Shown: positions 1 to 8,836 of the stretch, one piece after another | Position numbering within the stretch: the first letter of the stretch is position 1 | Layout: every line of letters begins with the position of its first letter | Source: Parafrigoribacterium mesophilum | Lineage (GTDB): Bacteria; Actinomycetota; Actinomycetes; Actinomycetales; Microbacteriaceae | NCBI RefSeq assembly: GCF_039652555.1 | Contig: NZ_JBDJAF010000001.1 | Span: 62,001-126,000 of the forward strand | Direction: 5' to 3' | Length of the DNA stretch: 64,000 nucleotides | The notes under the pieces: generated by a model | The model's database searches: none | Told to the model about the DNA's origin: nothing | Seen by the model: the letters and a program-made list of their open reading frames with translations, nothing else | Position numbers and translations under genes: made by a program

Positions 1-43
1 GTCAATCGTGCGTAACGTCATGCGCCGTGAGTTCCTTCGCGCC

Positions 44-1051
44 CTAAAGGCGCGCGGCGACGTATTCGGTGAGGTCCACCAAGCGGTTCGAGTATCCCCA
101 CTCGTTGTCGTACCAGCCAGCCACCTTTACCTGGGTGCCGATGACCTTGGTCAGCCCGGAGTCGAAGATGCACGAGTGCGGGTCGCCGACGATGTCAGAC
201 GAGACCAACGGGTCGTCGGTGTAGCTGAGGTAACCGGCGAGCGAACCTTCCTGAGCGGCCGCCTGATAGGCAGCGTTCACGTCTGCCACGGTGAGCCCGG
301 AGCGGGTCTCTATCGTCAGGTCCGTGATCGAGCCGGTGGGTACCGGCACCCGCAGGGCATAGCCATCCAGTTTGCCGACCAGTTCCGGGAGCACGAGGCC
401 GATGGCCTTGGCCGCCCCGGTGCTGGTGGGGATGATGTTAATGGCGGCGGCACGGGCACGACGGGGGTCCTTGTGGGGTCCGTCCTGCAGGCTCTGGTCG
501 GCCGTGTACGCGTGCACCGTGGTCATCAAACCGCGCTCGATGCCGAAGTTGTCGATAAACACCTTGGCCAACGGAGCAAGGCAGTTGGTGGTGCAGGAGG
601 CGTTCGAGATGATGTTGTGCGTGGCCGGGTCGTAAGTCTGCTCGTTGACACCCATCACGAAGGTGCCGTCCTCGCCCTTGGCAGGGGCGGAGATGATGAC
701 CTTCTTCGCGCCCGCGGTCAGGTGTTTCCTGGCGTCATCCGCGTTGGTGAAACGGCCCGTGGACTCCACGGCGATGTCAACGCCAAGGTCGCCCCAGCCG
801 AGGTCTGCCGGGTCACGCTCGGCGAGCACCTTGATGGGCTTGCCGTTGACGACGATGTTGTCTCCGTCCAACTCAACGGTGGCGTCCAACCGCCCCTTGA
901 TCGAGTCGTACTTGAGCAGCAGCGCGAGGGCTTTGTTGTCGGTGAGGTCATTGACGGCGACGATCTCCAGATCGCTGCCCTTGGCCAGAGCGGCGCGGAA
1001 ATAGTTACGGCCAATCCGGCCGAAGCCGTTGATTCCGATCCTGACGGACAC
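44..1051 (-). CDS. gapA: Glyceraldehyde-3-phosphate dehydrogenase, type I
   Basis: This is the glycolytic enzyme that oxidises glyceraldehyde-3-phosphate with NAD+ and phosphate to 1,3-bisphosphoglycerate in the cytoplasm. The protein is 335 residues, the usual length. The N-terminal Rossmann motif GINGFGRIGR is at residues 6-15, and the catalytic cysteine is C153 in SNASCTTNC. The reading frame stays open further upstream, but I place the start at a GTG (1051) because GAGGAG lies about 6 nt before it and the protein then begins exactly where the family does. It follows sodA on the same strand after a hairpin. In actinobacteria pgk and tpiA usually come next, and these would lie outside the window. 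Confidence 0.97.
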   Translation of the reverse strand: MSVRIGINGFGRIGRNYFRAALAKGSDLEIVAVNDLTDNKALALLLKYDSIKGRLDATVELDGDNIVVNGKPIKVLAERDPADLGWGDLGVDIAVESTGRFTNADDARKHLTAGAKKVIISAPAKGEDGTFVMGVNEQTYDPATHNIISNASCTTNCLAPLAKVFIDNFGIERGLMTTVHAYTADQSLQDGPHKDPRRARAAAINIIPTSTGAAKAIGLVLPELVGKLDGYALRVPVPTGSITDLTIETRSGLTVADVNAAYQAAAQEGSLAGYLSYTDDPLVSSDIVGDPHSCIFDSGLTKVIGTQVKVAGWYDNEWGYSNRLVDLTEYVAARL

Positions 1052-1111
1052 GTAGAACTCCTCAGTTTGTGCGCCGGCTGGCGCGGGTGGGTAATCGGGA
1101 TGGTAAGCCGG

Positions 1112-1140
1112 ACGTGCCCGGAACAGCGGTCCGGGCACGT
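1112..1140 (-). terminator. Hairpin after sodA, probable terminator
   Basis: A perfect 11-bp stem (ACGTGCCCGGA / TCCGGGCACGT) encloses a 7-nt loop 6 bp after the sodA stop codon. There is no T-run after the stem, so this is either a GC-type actinobacterial terminator or an mRNA 3' stabiliser. It separates sodA from gapA. Confidence 0.6.
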
Positions 1141-1146
1141 GAGGAC

Positions 1147-1767
1147 TTACGCGATGAGTCCCTGGGTCTTTTGGCGAGCGGCGTCGAAGCGCTGCTGCAC
1201 GTTCTCCCAGTTGGCGATCTTCCAGAATCCCTTGATGTAGTCGGCCTTGACATTGAGGTAATCGAGGTAGAAAGCGTGCTCCCACATGTCCAGCAGCAGC
1301 AGCGGGACGGATCCGGTCGTGAAGTTGTTCTGGTGGTCGTAATACTGCTGCACGAGCAGCTTGCCGCCCAGCGAGTCCCACACCAGTGCGCCCCAACCGG
1401 AGCCCTGGATGCCTGCGGAGGCGGCGGTGAAGTGGCCGACGAACTTGTCGAAGGAGCCGAAGTTGTCGTCGATGGCAGCCGCCAGTTCGCCGGTGGGCTT
1501 GTCGCCGCCGTTCGGAGACAGGTTGGTCCAGAAGATCGTGTGGTTGATGTGTCCGCTCAAGTTGAACGCGAGATCCTTCTCGAGTTTGTTCACGTTGGCG
1601 AAGTCGCCGGCGTCGCGGGCCTCGGCCAGTTTGGCCAGAGCCGTGTTTGCTCCTGTCACGTAACCCTGGTGGTGCTTGTCGTGATGAAGCTGCATGATCT
1701 TGCCGCTGATGCTCGGTTCGAGCGCCGCGTAGTCGTACCCCAGTTCGGGGAGAGTGTATTCAGCCAT
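1147..1767 (-). CDS. sodA: Superoxide dismutase, Fe/Mn family
   Basis: This enzyme dismutates superoxide to hydrogen peroxide and oxygen. It has 206 residues, which is typical. The four metal ligands can be read directly: H28 (in QLHHD), H76 (in GHINH), and D160 and H164 in the DMWEHAFY signature. Mn against Fe cannot be decided safely from sequence alone; Mn is more usual in actinobacteria. The ATG at 1767 is preceded by AAGGAGAAA about 5 nt upstream. There is no signal peptide, so the protein is cytoplasmic. It lies between whiA and gapA. Confidence 0.97.
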   Translation of the reverse strand: MAEYTLPELGYDYAALEPSISGKIMQLHHDKHHQGYVTGANTALAKLAEARDAGDFANVNKLEKDLAFNLSGHINHTIFWTNLSPNGGDKPTGELAAAIDDNFGSFDKFVGHFTAASAGIQGSGWGALVWDSLGGKLLVQQYYDHQNNFTTGSVPLLLLDMWEHAFYLDYLNVKADYIKGFWKIANWENVQQRFDAARQKTQGLIA

Positions 1768-1890
1768 TCGTTTTTCTCCTTGACGTTAGCACCGGCTCGC
1801 CAACATCCCGCGAGCCCCCGGTGGCGTTATTCAGTCTAGTCACGCGTTGTGGACCATTTCAGGGGTCGTTGACGGCCCTGCCGGCGCTGC

Positions 1891-2871
1891 TCACACGTCG
1901 TCGTAATCGGGTGGCAGGTTCGCGTCCGTGCCGGGAAGGCCCAGGTCGGAGGCGCGTTTGTCGGCCATGGCCAGTAGCCGCCTGATGCGACCGGCGACGG
2001 CATCCTTCGTCATCGGCGGATCGGCGTGGTGGCCCAGTTCGTCCAGGCTCGCGTCGCGGAACTTGAGCCGGAGCGTTCCCGCGTACGACAGGTGCTCCGG
2101 CACCCCGTCGCCCAGGATCTCCAGCGCGCGCTCGACCCTGGCGCACGCAGCGACCGCCGCCTGGGCGCTGCGCCTCAGGTTGGCGTCATCGAAGTTGACC
2201 AGGCGGTTCGCGGTGGCGCGCACCTCCCGGCGCTGACGCATTTCCTCCCACTTCAGCACCGCCTGGTGAGCACCCATGTGTACGAGCATGGCGCTGATCG
2301 CCTCGCCGTCCCGGATCACGACCCGGTGCACTCCCCGGACCTCCCTCGCCTTCGCGGAGATCCCCAGCCGCCCGGCGGCCCCGACCAGGGCCATCGCCGA
2401 CTCGTTACCAGGACAGGTAATTTCCAGTGCTGCGGACCGGCCAGGGTCGGTGAGCGAGCCATGCGCCAAGAACGCACCCCGCCAGATGGCGGCGAGCTCC
2501 TCCCGGGAGCCGGTGGTGAGCTTGTTCGGCAGCCCGCGAATGGGTCGGCGGCGGGCATCCAGCAGTCCGGTCTGTCTGGCGAGGGTCTCTCCCGCCTCCA
2601 GCACGCGCACCAGATAGTGGCTGGTGCGGCGAATCCCGGAAGCGGAGATCACCGAGATTTCGCTGCGTACGCCGTACAGCTCAACGAGGTCCTTGCGCAC
2701 CCTCCTGGCCAGCTGCGCCGTGTCAAGCTCAGACTCCACCGCGATCCGACCCGAGATCAGGTGAAGTCCGCCGGAGAACCTGAGAATCGCTGCCAGTTCC
2801 GCCGCTCGCACCGCCGTCTTGCTGATCTCGATGCGGGCAAGTTCGTCTTTGACGTCGGCAGTCAGTGCCAA
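1891..2871 (-). CDS. whiA: DNA-binding protein WhiA
   Basis: WhiA is a conserved Gram-positive transcription factor. In Streptomyces it works with WhiB to activate sporulation-septation genes; in non-sporulating relatives it is linked to cell division. The protein is 326 residues with the usual layout: an N-terminal LAGLIDADG-like domain (about 1-200) and a C-terminal helix-turn-helix (about 230-310, around LSYAGTLRLKFRDASLDELG). It starts at ATG 2871, 54 bp after the rapZ stop. In most actinobacteria yvcK separates rapZ and whiA, and it is missing here. Confidence 0.96.
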   Translation of the reverse strand: MALTADVKDELARIEISKTAVRAAELAAILRFSGGLHLISGRIAVESELDTAQLARRVRKDLVELYGVRSEISVISASGIRRTSHYLVRVLEAGETLARQTGLLDARRRPIRGLPNKLTTGSREELAAIWRGAFLAHGSLTDPGRSAALEITCPGNESAMALVGAAGRLGISAKAREVRGVHRVVIRDGEAISAMLVHMGAHQAVLKWEEMRQRREVRATANRLVNFDDANLRRSAQAAVAACARVERALEILGDGVPEHLSYAGTLRLKFRDASLDELGHHADPPMTKDAVAGRIRRLLAMADKRASDLGLPGTDANLPPDYDDV

Positions 2872-2925
2872 TCGAGGCTCCCTAATAGCGATAATCGGGC
2901 ATGGATTCTGGTGCGGGGCGTGCGG

Positions 2926-3801
2926 TCACTCGCGGCCGAGGTCGCGGTGTTTGACGCTGAGTGCTACGCCGGGTTGGTTCCGCAGAACCTCGGCCAGATA
3001 TTCGGCGACCGCGACGGAGCGATGCTTTCCCCCCGTGCATCCTATGGCGATCGTAGCGTGTCTCTTGTTCTCGCGTTGGTACCCGGCCAGTACCGGGGTG
3101 AGGGCCTTGGCGTAGCTGTCCAGGAATTCGGCGGCACCCTCCTGGGCGAGCACGAAATCGCGCACCTGCGGTTCCAATCCGGTGTGCTGGCGCAGCTCGG
3201 GAACCCAGAATGGGTTGGGCAAGAATCGCATGTCGACGACGAGGTCGGCGTCGGTGGGGATGCCGTACTTGAAGCCGAAGCTGATCACGGTCAGTTGCAG
3301 CCCGGGTGTGCCTTCCGCCGCGAAGCTTTCCTGAATGATGGTGGCGAGCTGGTGGATGTTCAGATCCGAGGTGTCGATGATCATGTCGCTGGTCTCGCGC
3401 AACTGCAGCATCCGCGATCGTTCTGCCGCGATGCCGTCAAGGAGCGTTCCGTCGCCCTGCAGCGGATGTGGCCGGCGCACCTGTTCGAAGCGGCGTACCA
3501 GTTCGGCATCCGTCGCCTCCAGGAACAGCACCCGCACGGCGGTGCCTGATCGGAGCGATTCGACCGTCTCTTCGAGGTCGGAGAACAGCTTGCCGCCGCG
3601 AACGTCCACGATGGCGGCAACGCGAGGCAGGGTATCGCCGGCGCGGGAGGCGAGTTCCACCAATGGGCGGAGCATCTGCGGTGGCAGGTTGTCGACGACA
3701 TACCAGCCGAGGTCTTCCAGCGCATTGCCGACCGTGGATCGGCCGGCGCCAGACATCCCGGTGACGATGAGTATCTCGCGGCTGTCTGGGTCCTCGATCA
3801 T
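2926..3801 (-). CDS. rapZ: RNase adapter / nucleotide-binding protein RapZ (YvcJ)
   Basis: This P-loop protein belongs to the RapZ/YvcJ family, which hydrolyses nucleotides in Gram-positives and acts as an RNase E adapter for small RNAs in E. coli. It has 291 residues. Walker A is at residues 15-22 (GMSGAGRS), followed by the family motif YVVDNLPP. The C-terminal domain has GCTGGKHRSV. It lies downstream of uvrC with a 78-bp gap. Its role in actinobacteria is less clear than in enterobacteria, and no glmZ-like target is visible here. Confidence 0.95.
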   Translation of the reverse strand: MIEDPDSREILIVTGMSGAGRSTVGNALEDLGWYVVDNLPPQMLRPLVELASRAGDTLPRVAAIVDVRGGKLFSDLEETVESLRSGTAVRVLFLEATDAELVRRFEQVRRPHPLQGDGTLLDGIAAERSRMLQLRETSDMIIDTSDLNIHQLATIIQESFAAEGTPGLQLTVISFGFKYGIPTDADLVVDMRFLPNPFWVPELRQHTGLEPQVRDFVLAQEGAAEFLDSYAKALTPVLAGYQRENKRHATIAIGCTGGKHRSVAVAEYLAEVLRNQPGVALSVKHRDLGRE

Positions 3802-3879
3802 CGTCTCGCTGTGGCCTTCGGCTCTCTGGTGGTGGGGTACCAGCCTACCGAGCCTGGCGGCGGTAGGTACGCGCGGATG

Positions 3880-5769
3880 TCATGGATTCAGGCGCTCGAC
3901 GATGACGCGCGCGAGGGCATCGCCGATCCCGCGAACCTGGGCGATGGCCGCGGCATCCGCGCGCCGCAGCCTGGCCACCGAGCCGAAGTGCCGGAGCAGG
4001 TCACGCACCCTGGTCGGCCCGACTCCGGGGATGTCCGCGAGCACCGAGCCTATGTCCACCCGCCGCTTGTTCCGTTGGTAGGTGATGGCGAACCGGTGGG
4101 CTTCGTCCCTGATCCGTTGGAACAGGAAAAGCGCGTCGCTGCCGCGAGGCATGATCACCGGGAAGTCCGTGTCGGGCAGCCAGATTTCCTCCAGTCGCTT
4201 GGCGATACCGCACAGTGTGATGCCGGTGGCGCCGGCATCCGCCAGCGCCCTGGCCGCCGCCTGCACCTGGGGTTGGCCGCCGTCCACGATCAGCAGGTTC
4301 GGCCGGTAGGCGAAGCGAGGCCGAGCCGGTTCCGCATCGGATTCTACTGTGCCCGGTTCTGTTCGGCCCGGCTCGTCGTCGAGGTGGGCCAGGCGGCGGC
4401 TCAGCGTCTGATAGATCGACTCGGTGTCGTCAGTGGACGCCGGGATGGCAAAGCGCCGGTACTGATCCTTGCGCGGCAGCCCATCCTCGAACACCACCAT
4501 GGAGGCGACGATGTTGGTGCCCGAGAGGTGCGACACGTCGTAGCACTCCATCCGCAGCGGCGCATCGGGCATGCCGAGGGCCGCCTGGATGTCTGCGAGG
4601 GCCTGGGATCGTGCCACGAAGTCGCCGCTGCGCCTGGTTTTGTACAGTGTCAGCGCTCCGGAAGCGTTCGTGCTCACGGTTTGCACGAGCGAGGCCATGT
4701 CGCCGCGTTGGGCGACTCGCAGACTCACTCGGCCGCGTCCGATGCCACTGTCGGCGCGGATGCCGGTGAGCCACAGTTCGATTTCCGCAGTGGTTTCGGG
4801 CAGCTGCGGGACGACGATCTGTCGCGGCGGCACCTCGCCGTCGGAATAAGCGGCGCGCAGCGCGGTCTCGACGAGGTCGCCCAGGTCGACGTCCAGTTCC
4901 TTGTCGACCACCCAACCGTGCACACCGCGGATCCGGCCGCCACGGATGATGAACTGCTGCACCGCTGCAGCGAGTTCGTCATGTGCGATGCCGAAGACAT
5001 CCGCGTTCGTCGTCTCCGATTGCACCAGGCTGTTCTTCGATAGCACGGTCTGCAACGCGGTCAACTGGTCGCGCAGCTTCGCTGCCTTCTCGTACTCCTG
5101 GGCGGCGGCGGCCCGCTGCATCTGTTCCGAAAGGCTACGGATGAACCGGGAATCGTTCCCCGCCATGAACGACGCGAAGTCCAGGGCGATCGCCTTATGG
5201 TCTTCCTTGCTGATTCGCCCGACGCACGGGGCGGCGCAGCGGCCGATGTCCGCGAGCAGGCAGGGTCGGCCGGTCTGCTGTGCCCTGCGGTAGGTCGCAT
5301 CCGAGCAACTGCGCATCGGGAACGCCTTGAGCATCAGATCGAGGGTTTCCCGAATCGCCCACACCTTCGTGTACGGGCCGAAGTACCGCGCGCCCTTGAT
5401 GTTGTGATTGCGGGTGATCAGCACGCGTGGCACATCGTCGGCCATCGTGATCGCCAGGTACGGGTACGTCTTGTCGTCCCGGAACTGCACGTTGAAGGGA
5501 GGGTCGAACTGCTTGATCCAGGTGAATTCGAGCTGCAGTGCCTCGAATTCGGTACTCACGACCGTCCATTCGACGGAGTTTGCGGAGGTGACCATGCGCC
5601 TGGTGCGTTCGTGCAGTGTCGGCAGCGGGCCGAAGTAGTTGCTCAGCCTGGCCCGCAGATTCTTGGCCTTGCCGACGTACAGCACCCGCCCGCTGGCGTC
5701 TTTGAACCGGTAGACACCTGGCCCGGTCGGAATCTCCCGCGCGCGGGGGCGGTAGCTGACGGTTTCCAT
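3880..5769 (-). CDS. uvrC: Excinuclease ABC subunit C
   Basis: UvrC makes the dual incisions of nucleotide excision repair after UvrB is loaded on damage. The protein is about 629 residues. It has an N-terminal GIY-YIG nuclease domain (GPGVYRF then LYVGKAKNLRARL, residues about 17-50), a UVR motif at about 205-240 (EYEKAAKLRDQL), a central RNase H-like 3' nuclease region, and C-terminal helix-hairpin-helix motifs (DIPGVGPTRVRDLL, VRGIGDALA). I prefer the ATG at 5769 to an in-frame GTG two codons upstream because AGGGGG sits at Shine-Dalgarno distance from the ATG. The gap to the uvrA stop is 9 bp, so the two genes are co-transcribed. Confidence 0.96.
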   Translation of the reverse strand: METVSYRPRAREIPTGPGVYRFKDASGRVLYVGKAKNLRARLSNYFGPLPTLHERTRRMVTSANSVEWTVVSTEFEALQLEFTWIKQFDPPFNVQFRDDKTYPYLAITMADDVPRVLITRNHNIKGARYFGPYTKVWAIRETLDLMLKAFPMRSCSDATYRRAQQTGRPCLLADIGRCAAPCVGRISKEDHKAIALDFASFMAGNDSRFIRSLSEQMQRAAAAQEYEKAAKLRDQLTALQTVLSKNSLVQSETTNADVFGIAHDELAAAVQQFIIRGGRIRGVHGWVVDKELDVDLGDLVETALRAAYSDGEVPPRQIVVPQLPETTAEIELWLTGIRADSGIGRGRVSLRVAQRGDMASLVQTVSTNASGALTLYKTRRSGDFVARSQALADIQAALGMPDAPLRMECYDVSHLSGTNIVASMVVFEDGLPRKDQYRRFAIPASTDDTESIYQTLSRRLAHLDDEPGRTEPGTVESDAEPARPRFAYRPNLLIVDGGQPQVQAAARALADAGATGITLCGIAKRLEEIWLPDTDFPVIMPRGSDALFLFQRIRDEAHRFAITYQRNKRRVDIGSVLADIPGVGPTRVRDLLRHFGSVARLRRADAAAIAQVRGIGDALARVIVERLNP

Positions 5770-5778
5770 GCGCACCCC

Positions 5779-8700
5779 CTATCCGGCGAGCACTTTCTTC
5801 AGGAATTCTCCCGTGTGACTGTCGGTGACCTTGGCGAGGCGTTCCGGCGTGCCGGTCGCGACGACCGTGCCGCCACCTGCGCCACCCTCCGGGCCAAGGT
5901 CGATGACCCAGTCGGCCGATTTCACCACGTCGAGGTTGTGCTCGATCACGATGACCGTGTTGCCCTTGTCGACCAGCCTGTTGAGCACCAGCAGAAGTTT
6001 GCGCACGTCTTCGAAGTGGAGTCCGGTGGTGGGTTCGTCGAGGACGTATACGCTGCGGCCCAGGGAACGCCGTTGCAACTCCGTGGCCAGCTTCACGCGC
6101 TGCGCCTCCCCGCCGGAGAGGGTGGTGGCGCTCTGACCCAGTCGCACATACCCCAGTCCGACGTCGACGAGCGTTTCCAGGTAGCGGTGGATCGAGGTGA
6201 TCGCCTGGAAGAACTCGGCGGCCTCGGAGATCGGCATGTCGAGCACCTGGGCGATGTTCTTGCCCTTGTACAGCACAGAGAGCGTGTCCCGGTTGTATCG
6301 GGCGCCGCCGCACACCTCGCACGTGACGTACACGTCGGGCAGGAAGTTCATTTCGATTTTGATCGTGCCGTCGCCGGAGCAGTTCTCGCAGCGGCCGCCC
6401 TTGACGTTGAAGCTGAACCGACCGGGCAGATACCCGCGGGTCTTGGCGTCGATCGTTTCCGAGAACAGGGTGCGGATGCGATCGAAGACGCCGGTGTAGG
6501 TGGCCGGGTTGGACCGTGGCGTGCGGCCGATCGGGGCCTGGTCGACGTGGACGACCTTATCGAGGTCGTCGAGACCCGTCACCCTGGTGTGCTTACCGGG
6601 GATCTGTCGCGCCCCATTGAGCTGGTTCGCGAGCACGCGATACAGGATGTCGTTGACCAGTGAGGACTTGCCAGAGCCGCTGACCCCGGTGACGGCCGTG
6701 AACACGCCGAGCGGGAACGGCACCGTGATGTTCTTCAGATTGTTCGCGCGGGCGCCCTCGACCACGATCTGCCGCTTCTTGTCCACCGGCCGGCGTTTCT
6801 TGGGGGTCGGGATCGACCTCCGGCCGGCGAGATAGTCGCCGGTGATCGACGCGGTGTTCGCTACCAATTCGGCATACGACCCGGAGTGCACGACGTTTCC
6901 GCCGTGTTCCCCAGCGCCGGGGCCGATGTCGACGATCCAGTCGGCGGTGCGGATGGTGTCCTCGTCGTGCTCGACCACGATGAGCGTGTTGCCGAGGTCG
7001 CGGAGTTTGAGCAGTGTCTCGATGAGTCGGTGGTTATCGCGCTGGTGCAGTCCGATGCTGGGCTCGTCAAGCACGTACAGCACCCCGGTGAGGCCCGACC
7101 CGATCTGGGTGGCCAGCCGAATGCGTTGTGCCTCTCCCCCGGACAACGATCCCGCCGAGCGTGACAGGTTCAGGTAGGTTAGCCCCACCTCGATAAGAAA
7201 CTCGAGCCTGGCCCTGATTTCTCGCAGCACCGCGGTGGCGATCTTTGCCTCGCGCACGGTGAGTTCGAGGTCGTCGATGAACTCGAACGCGTCGACCAGG
7301 CTCAGTTCACAGACGTCGGCGATGCTCTGGTCGTGCACGGTGACCGCGAGCACCTCGGGCTTCAGACGTTTGCCGTCGCAGACCGGACAGTTGATCTCTC
7401 GAAGGTAGTGGGAATAGCGCTGCCGAGCGGAGTCCGTCTCCGCCTCGAGATATTTGCGCTCGATGTAGGGAATAACCCCTTCGAACCCAGTGGAGTACTT
7501 CACCTCGCGCCCGTATCTGTTCTTCCAGCGCACGGTGACCGAGAAGTTGTTGCCGTGCAGGATCGCTTCCTGAACGCTGCCTGGCAATTCGGCCCACGGT
7601 GTTGTCAGCGAGAAGTCAAGATCGGCCGCGAGACCCTCCAGCAGGCGCTGGAAATAGTTGAACAAACCCTTGCCGGACTGCGTCCAGGGCAGGATGACCC
7701 CTTCTGCAAGGCTCAGCGCCGGGTCTCCGAGGAGCAGGTCGGCATCCACCGACATCCTGGTGCCAAGACCGGAACATTCCGGGCACGCGCCGAAGGGCGC
7801 GTTGAACGAGAAGGTTCTCGGCTCGATCTCGGTGAGCTGCACCGGATGTCCGTTCGGGCAGGACAGCTTTTCGGAGAAGTTCCGCCACGCCGCGTCGCCG
7901 GTCTCGTCGACAAAGTTGATCGAGACGAACCCGTCGGTGAGTCCGAGTGCAGTCTCAAGCGAGTCGGTGAGCCGGGTGAGGATGTCGTCACCGGCCACCA
8001 GGCGGTCCACGACCACCGAGATGTCGTGTTTGAACTGCTTCTTCAGTTTTGGCGGGTCGCTGAGCTGGGCGACTTCGCCGTCGACGAGGGCCCGCGAGTA
8101 GCCGCTGGCCGCCAGTTCGTGGAACAGGTCAACGAACTCACCCTTTTTCTGGATGACGACGGGGCTGACGATCTGGTACCGCGTTCCGGCCTCCAGAGTC
8201 ATCAGCTGGTCCGCGATCTGCTGAACGCTCTGCCGGGAGATGCGCTGTCCGCAGAGCGCGCAGTGCGGAACCCCGATGCGGGCCCAGAGCAGCCGCATGT
8301 AATCGTAGACTTCGGTGATGGTGCCCACCGTGGACCGCGGGTTGCGGTTGGTGGACTTCTGGTCGATGGAGACTGCCGGACTCAAACCCTCGATGAAGTC
8401 GACGTCGGGCCGGTCCACCTGACCGAGGAACTGCCGGGCATAGGCAGACAGGGACTCGACGTACCGTCGTTGACCCTCGGCGAAGATGGTGTCGAACGCC
8501 AGACTCGACTTGCCCGATCCGGAAAGCCCGGTGAAGACGACCAGCGAATCGCGCGGAATCTCGAGGTTGATGTTCCTCAGGTTGTGCACCCGCGCGCCGC
8601 GGACACTGAGCTTGCCGCTGGACATCAGGGGTGCGCCGATCACCCGGAGCATGTCGCTCTCGGTGAGGTCTTCGTGGGTGCTCGGTTGTGAAATTGACAC
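5779..8700 (-). CDS. uvrA: Excinuclease ABC subunit A
   Basis: UvrA is the damage-sensing ATPase of nucleotide excision repair. At 973 residues it is typical. Two ABC ATPase halves are seen: Walker A GLSGSGKSSLAFDT near the N-terminus and GVSGSGKSSLVNDI in the second half, with the signatures SLSGGEAQRIRLA and TLSGGEAQRVKLA. Zinc-binding CxxC pairs are present (CALC/CPECSG and CENCSG/CEVCGG). The GTG at 8700 has no Shine-Dalgarno, but a -10-like TAGAAT ends 7 nt upstream, which suggests a leaderless mRNA. An internal ATG about 25 codons in is an alternative start. I see no LexA-type box in the 136-bp divergent gap. Confidence 0.95.
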   Translation of the reverse strand: MSISQPSTHEDLTESDMLRVIGAPLMSSGKLSVRGARVHNLRNINLEIPRDSLVVFTGLSGSGKSSLAFDTIFAEGQRRYVESLSAYARQFLGQVDRPDVDFIEGLSPAVSIDQKSTNRNPRSTVGTITEVYDYMRLLWARIGVPHCALCGQRISRQSVQQIADQLMTLEAGTRYQIVSPVVIQKKGEFVDLFHELAASGYSRALVDGEVAQLSDPPKLKKQFKHDISVVVDRLVAGDDILTRLTDSLETALGLTDGFVSINFVDETGDAAWRNFSEKLSCPNGHPVQLTEIEPRTFSFNAPFGACPECSGLGTRMSVDADLLLGDPALSLAEGVILPWTQSGKGLFNYFQRLLEGLAADLDFSLTTPWAELPGSVQEAILHGNNFSVTVRWKNRYGREVKYSTGFEGVIPYIERKYLEAETDSARQRYSHYLREINCPVCDGKRLKPEVLAVTVHDQSIADVCELSLVDAFEFIDDLELTVREAKIATAVLREIRARLEFLIEVGLTYLNLSRSAGSLSGGEAQRIRLATQIGSGLTGVLYVLDEPSIGLHQRDNHRLIETLLKLRDLGNTLIVVEHDEDTIRTADWIVDIGPGAGEHGGNVVHSGSYAELVANTASITGDYLAGRRSIPTPKKRRPVDKKRQIVVEGARANNLKNITVPFPLGVFTAVTGVSGSGKSSLVNDILYRVLANQLNGARQIPGKHTRVTGLDDLDKVVHVDQAPIGRTPRSNPATYTGVFDRIRTLFSETIDAKTRGYLPGRFSFNVKGGRCENCSGDGTIKIEMNFLPDVYVTCEVCGGARYNRDTLSVLYKGKNIAQVLDMPISEAAEFFQAITSIHRYLETLVDVGLGYVRLGQSATTLSGGEAQRVKLATELQRRSLGRSVYVLDEPTTGLHFEDVRKLLLVLNRLVDKGNTVIVIEHNLDVVKSADWVIDLGPEGGAGGGTVVATGTPERLAKVTDSHTGEFLKKVLAG

Positions 8701-8713
8701 TCTTTATATTCTA
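8701..8713 (-). promoter_or_regulatory. Candidate leaderless promoter of uvrA
   Basis: The hexamer TAGAAT (8713-8708 on the minus strand) lies 7 nt before the GTG start of uvrA, so transcription would begin at or next to the start codon. No clear -35 hexamer is seen at 16-18 bp. Leaderless genes are common in actinobacteria. The call rests on spacing and the lack of a ribosome-binding site. Confidence 0.35.
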
Positions 8714-8836
8714 CGGAAGCCACTGACATCGCCCTGTTGGTTCGCTGAAGGCACTACTGGGATCCGCCCGGACGCCTCACAGTAGAGTACGCTGAGTTCT
8801 CTAATGGCCGCCCGGTATTGGTGAGAGGCACAGTTC

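Noticed and set aside
1052..1396. Upstream extension of gapA
   Set aside because: It runs through the hairpin and antiphase through sodA. The GTG at 1051 has a strong Shine-Dalgarno and the conserved N-terminus.
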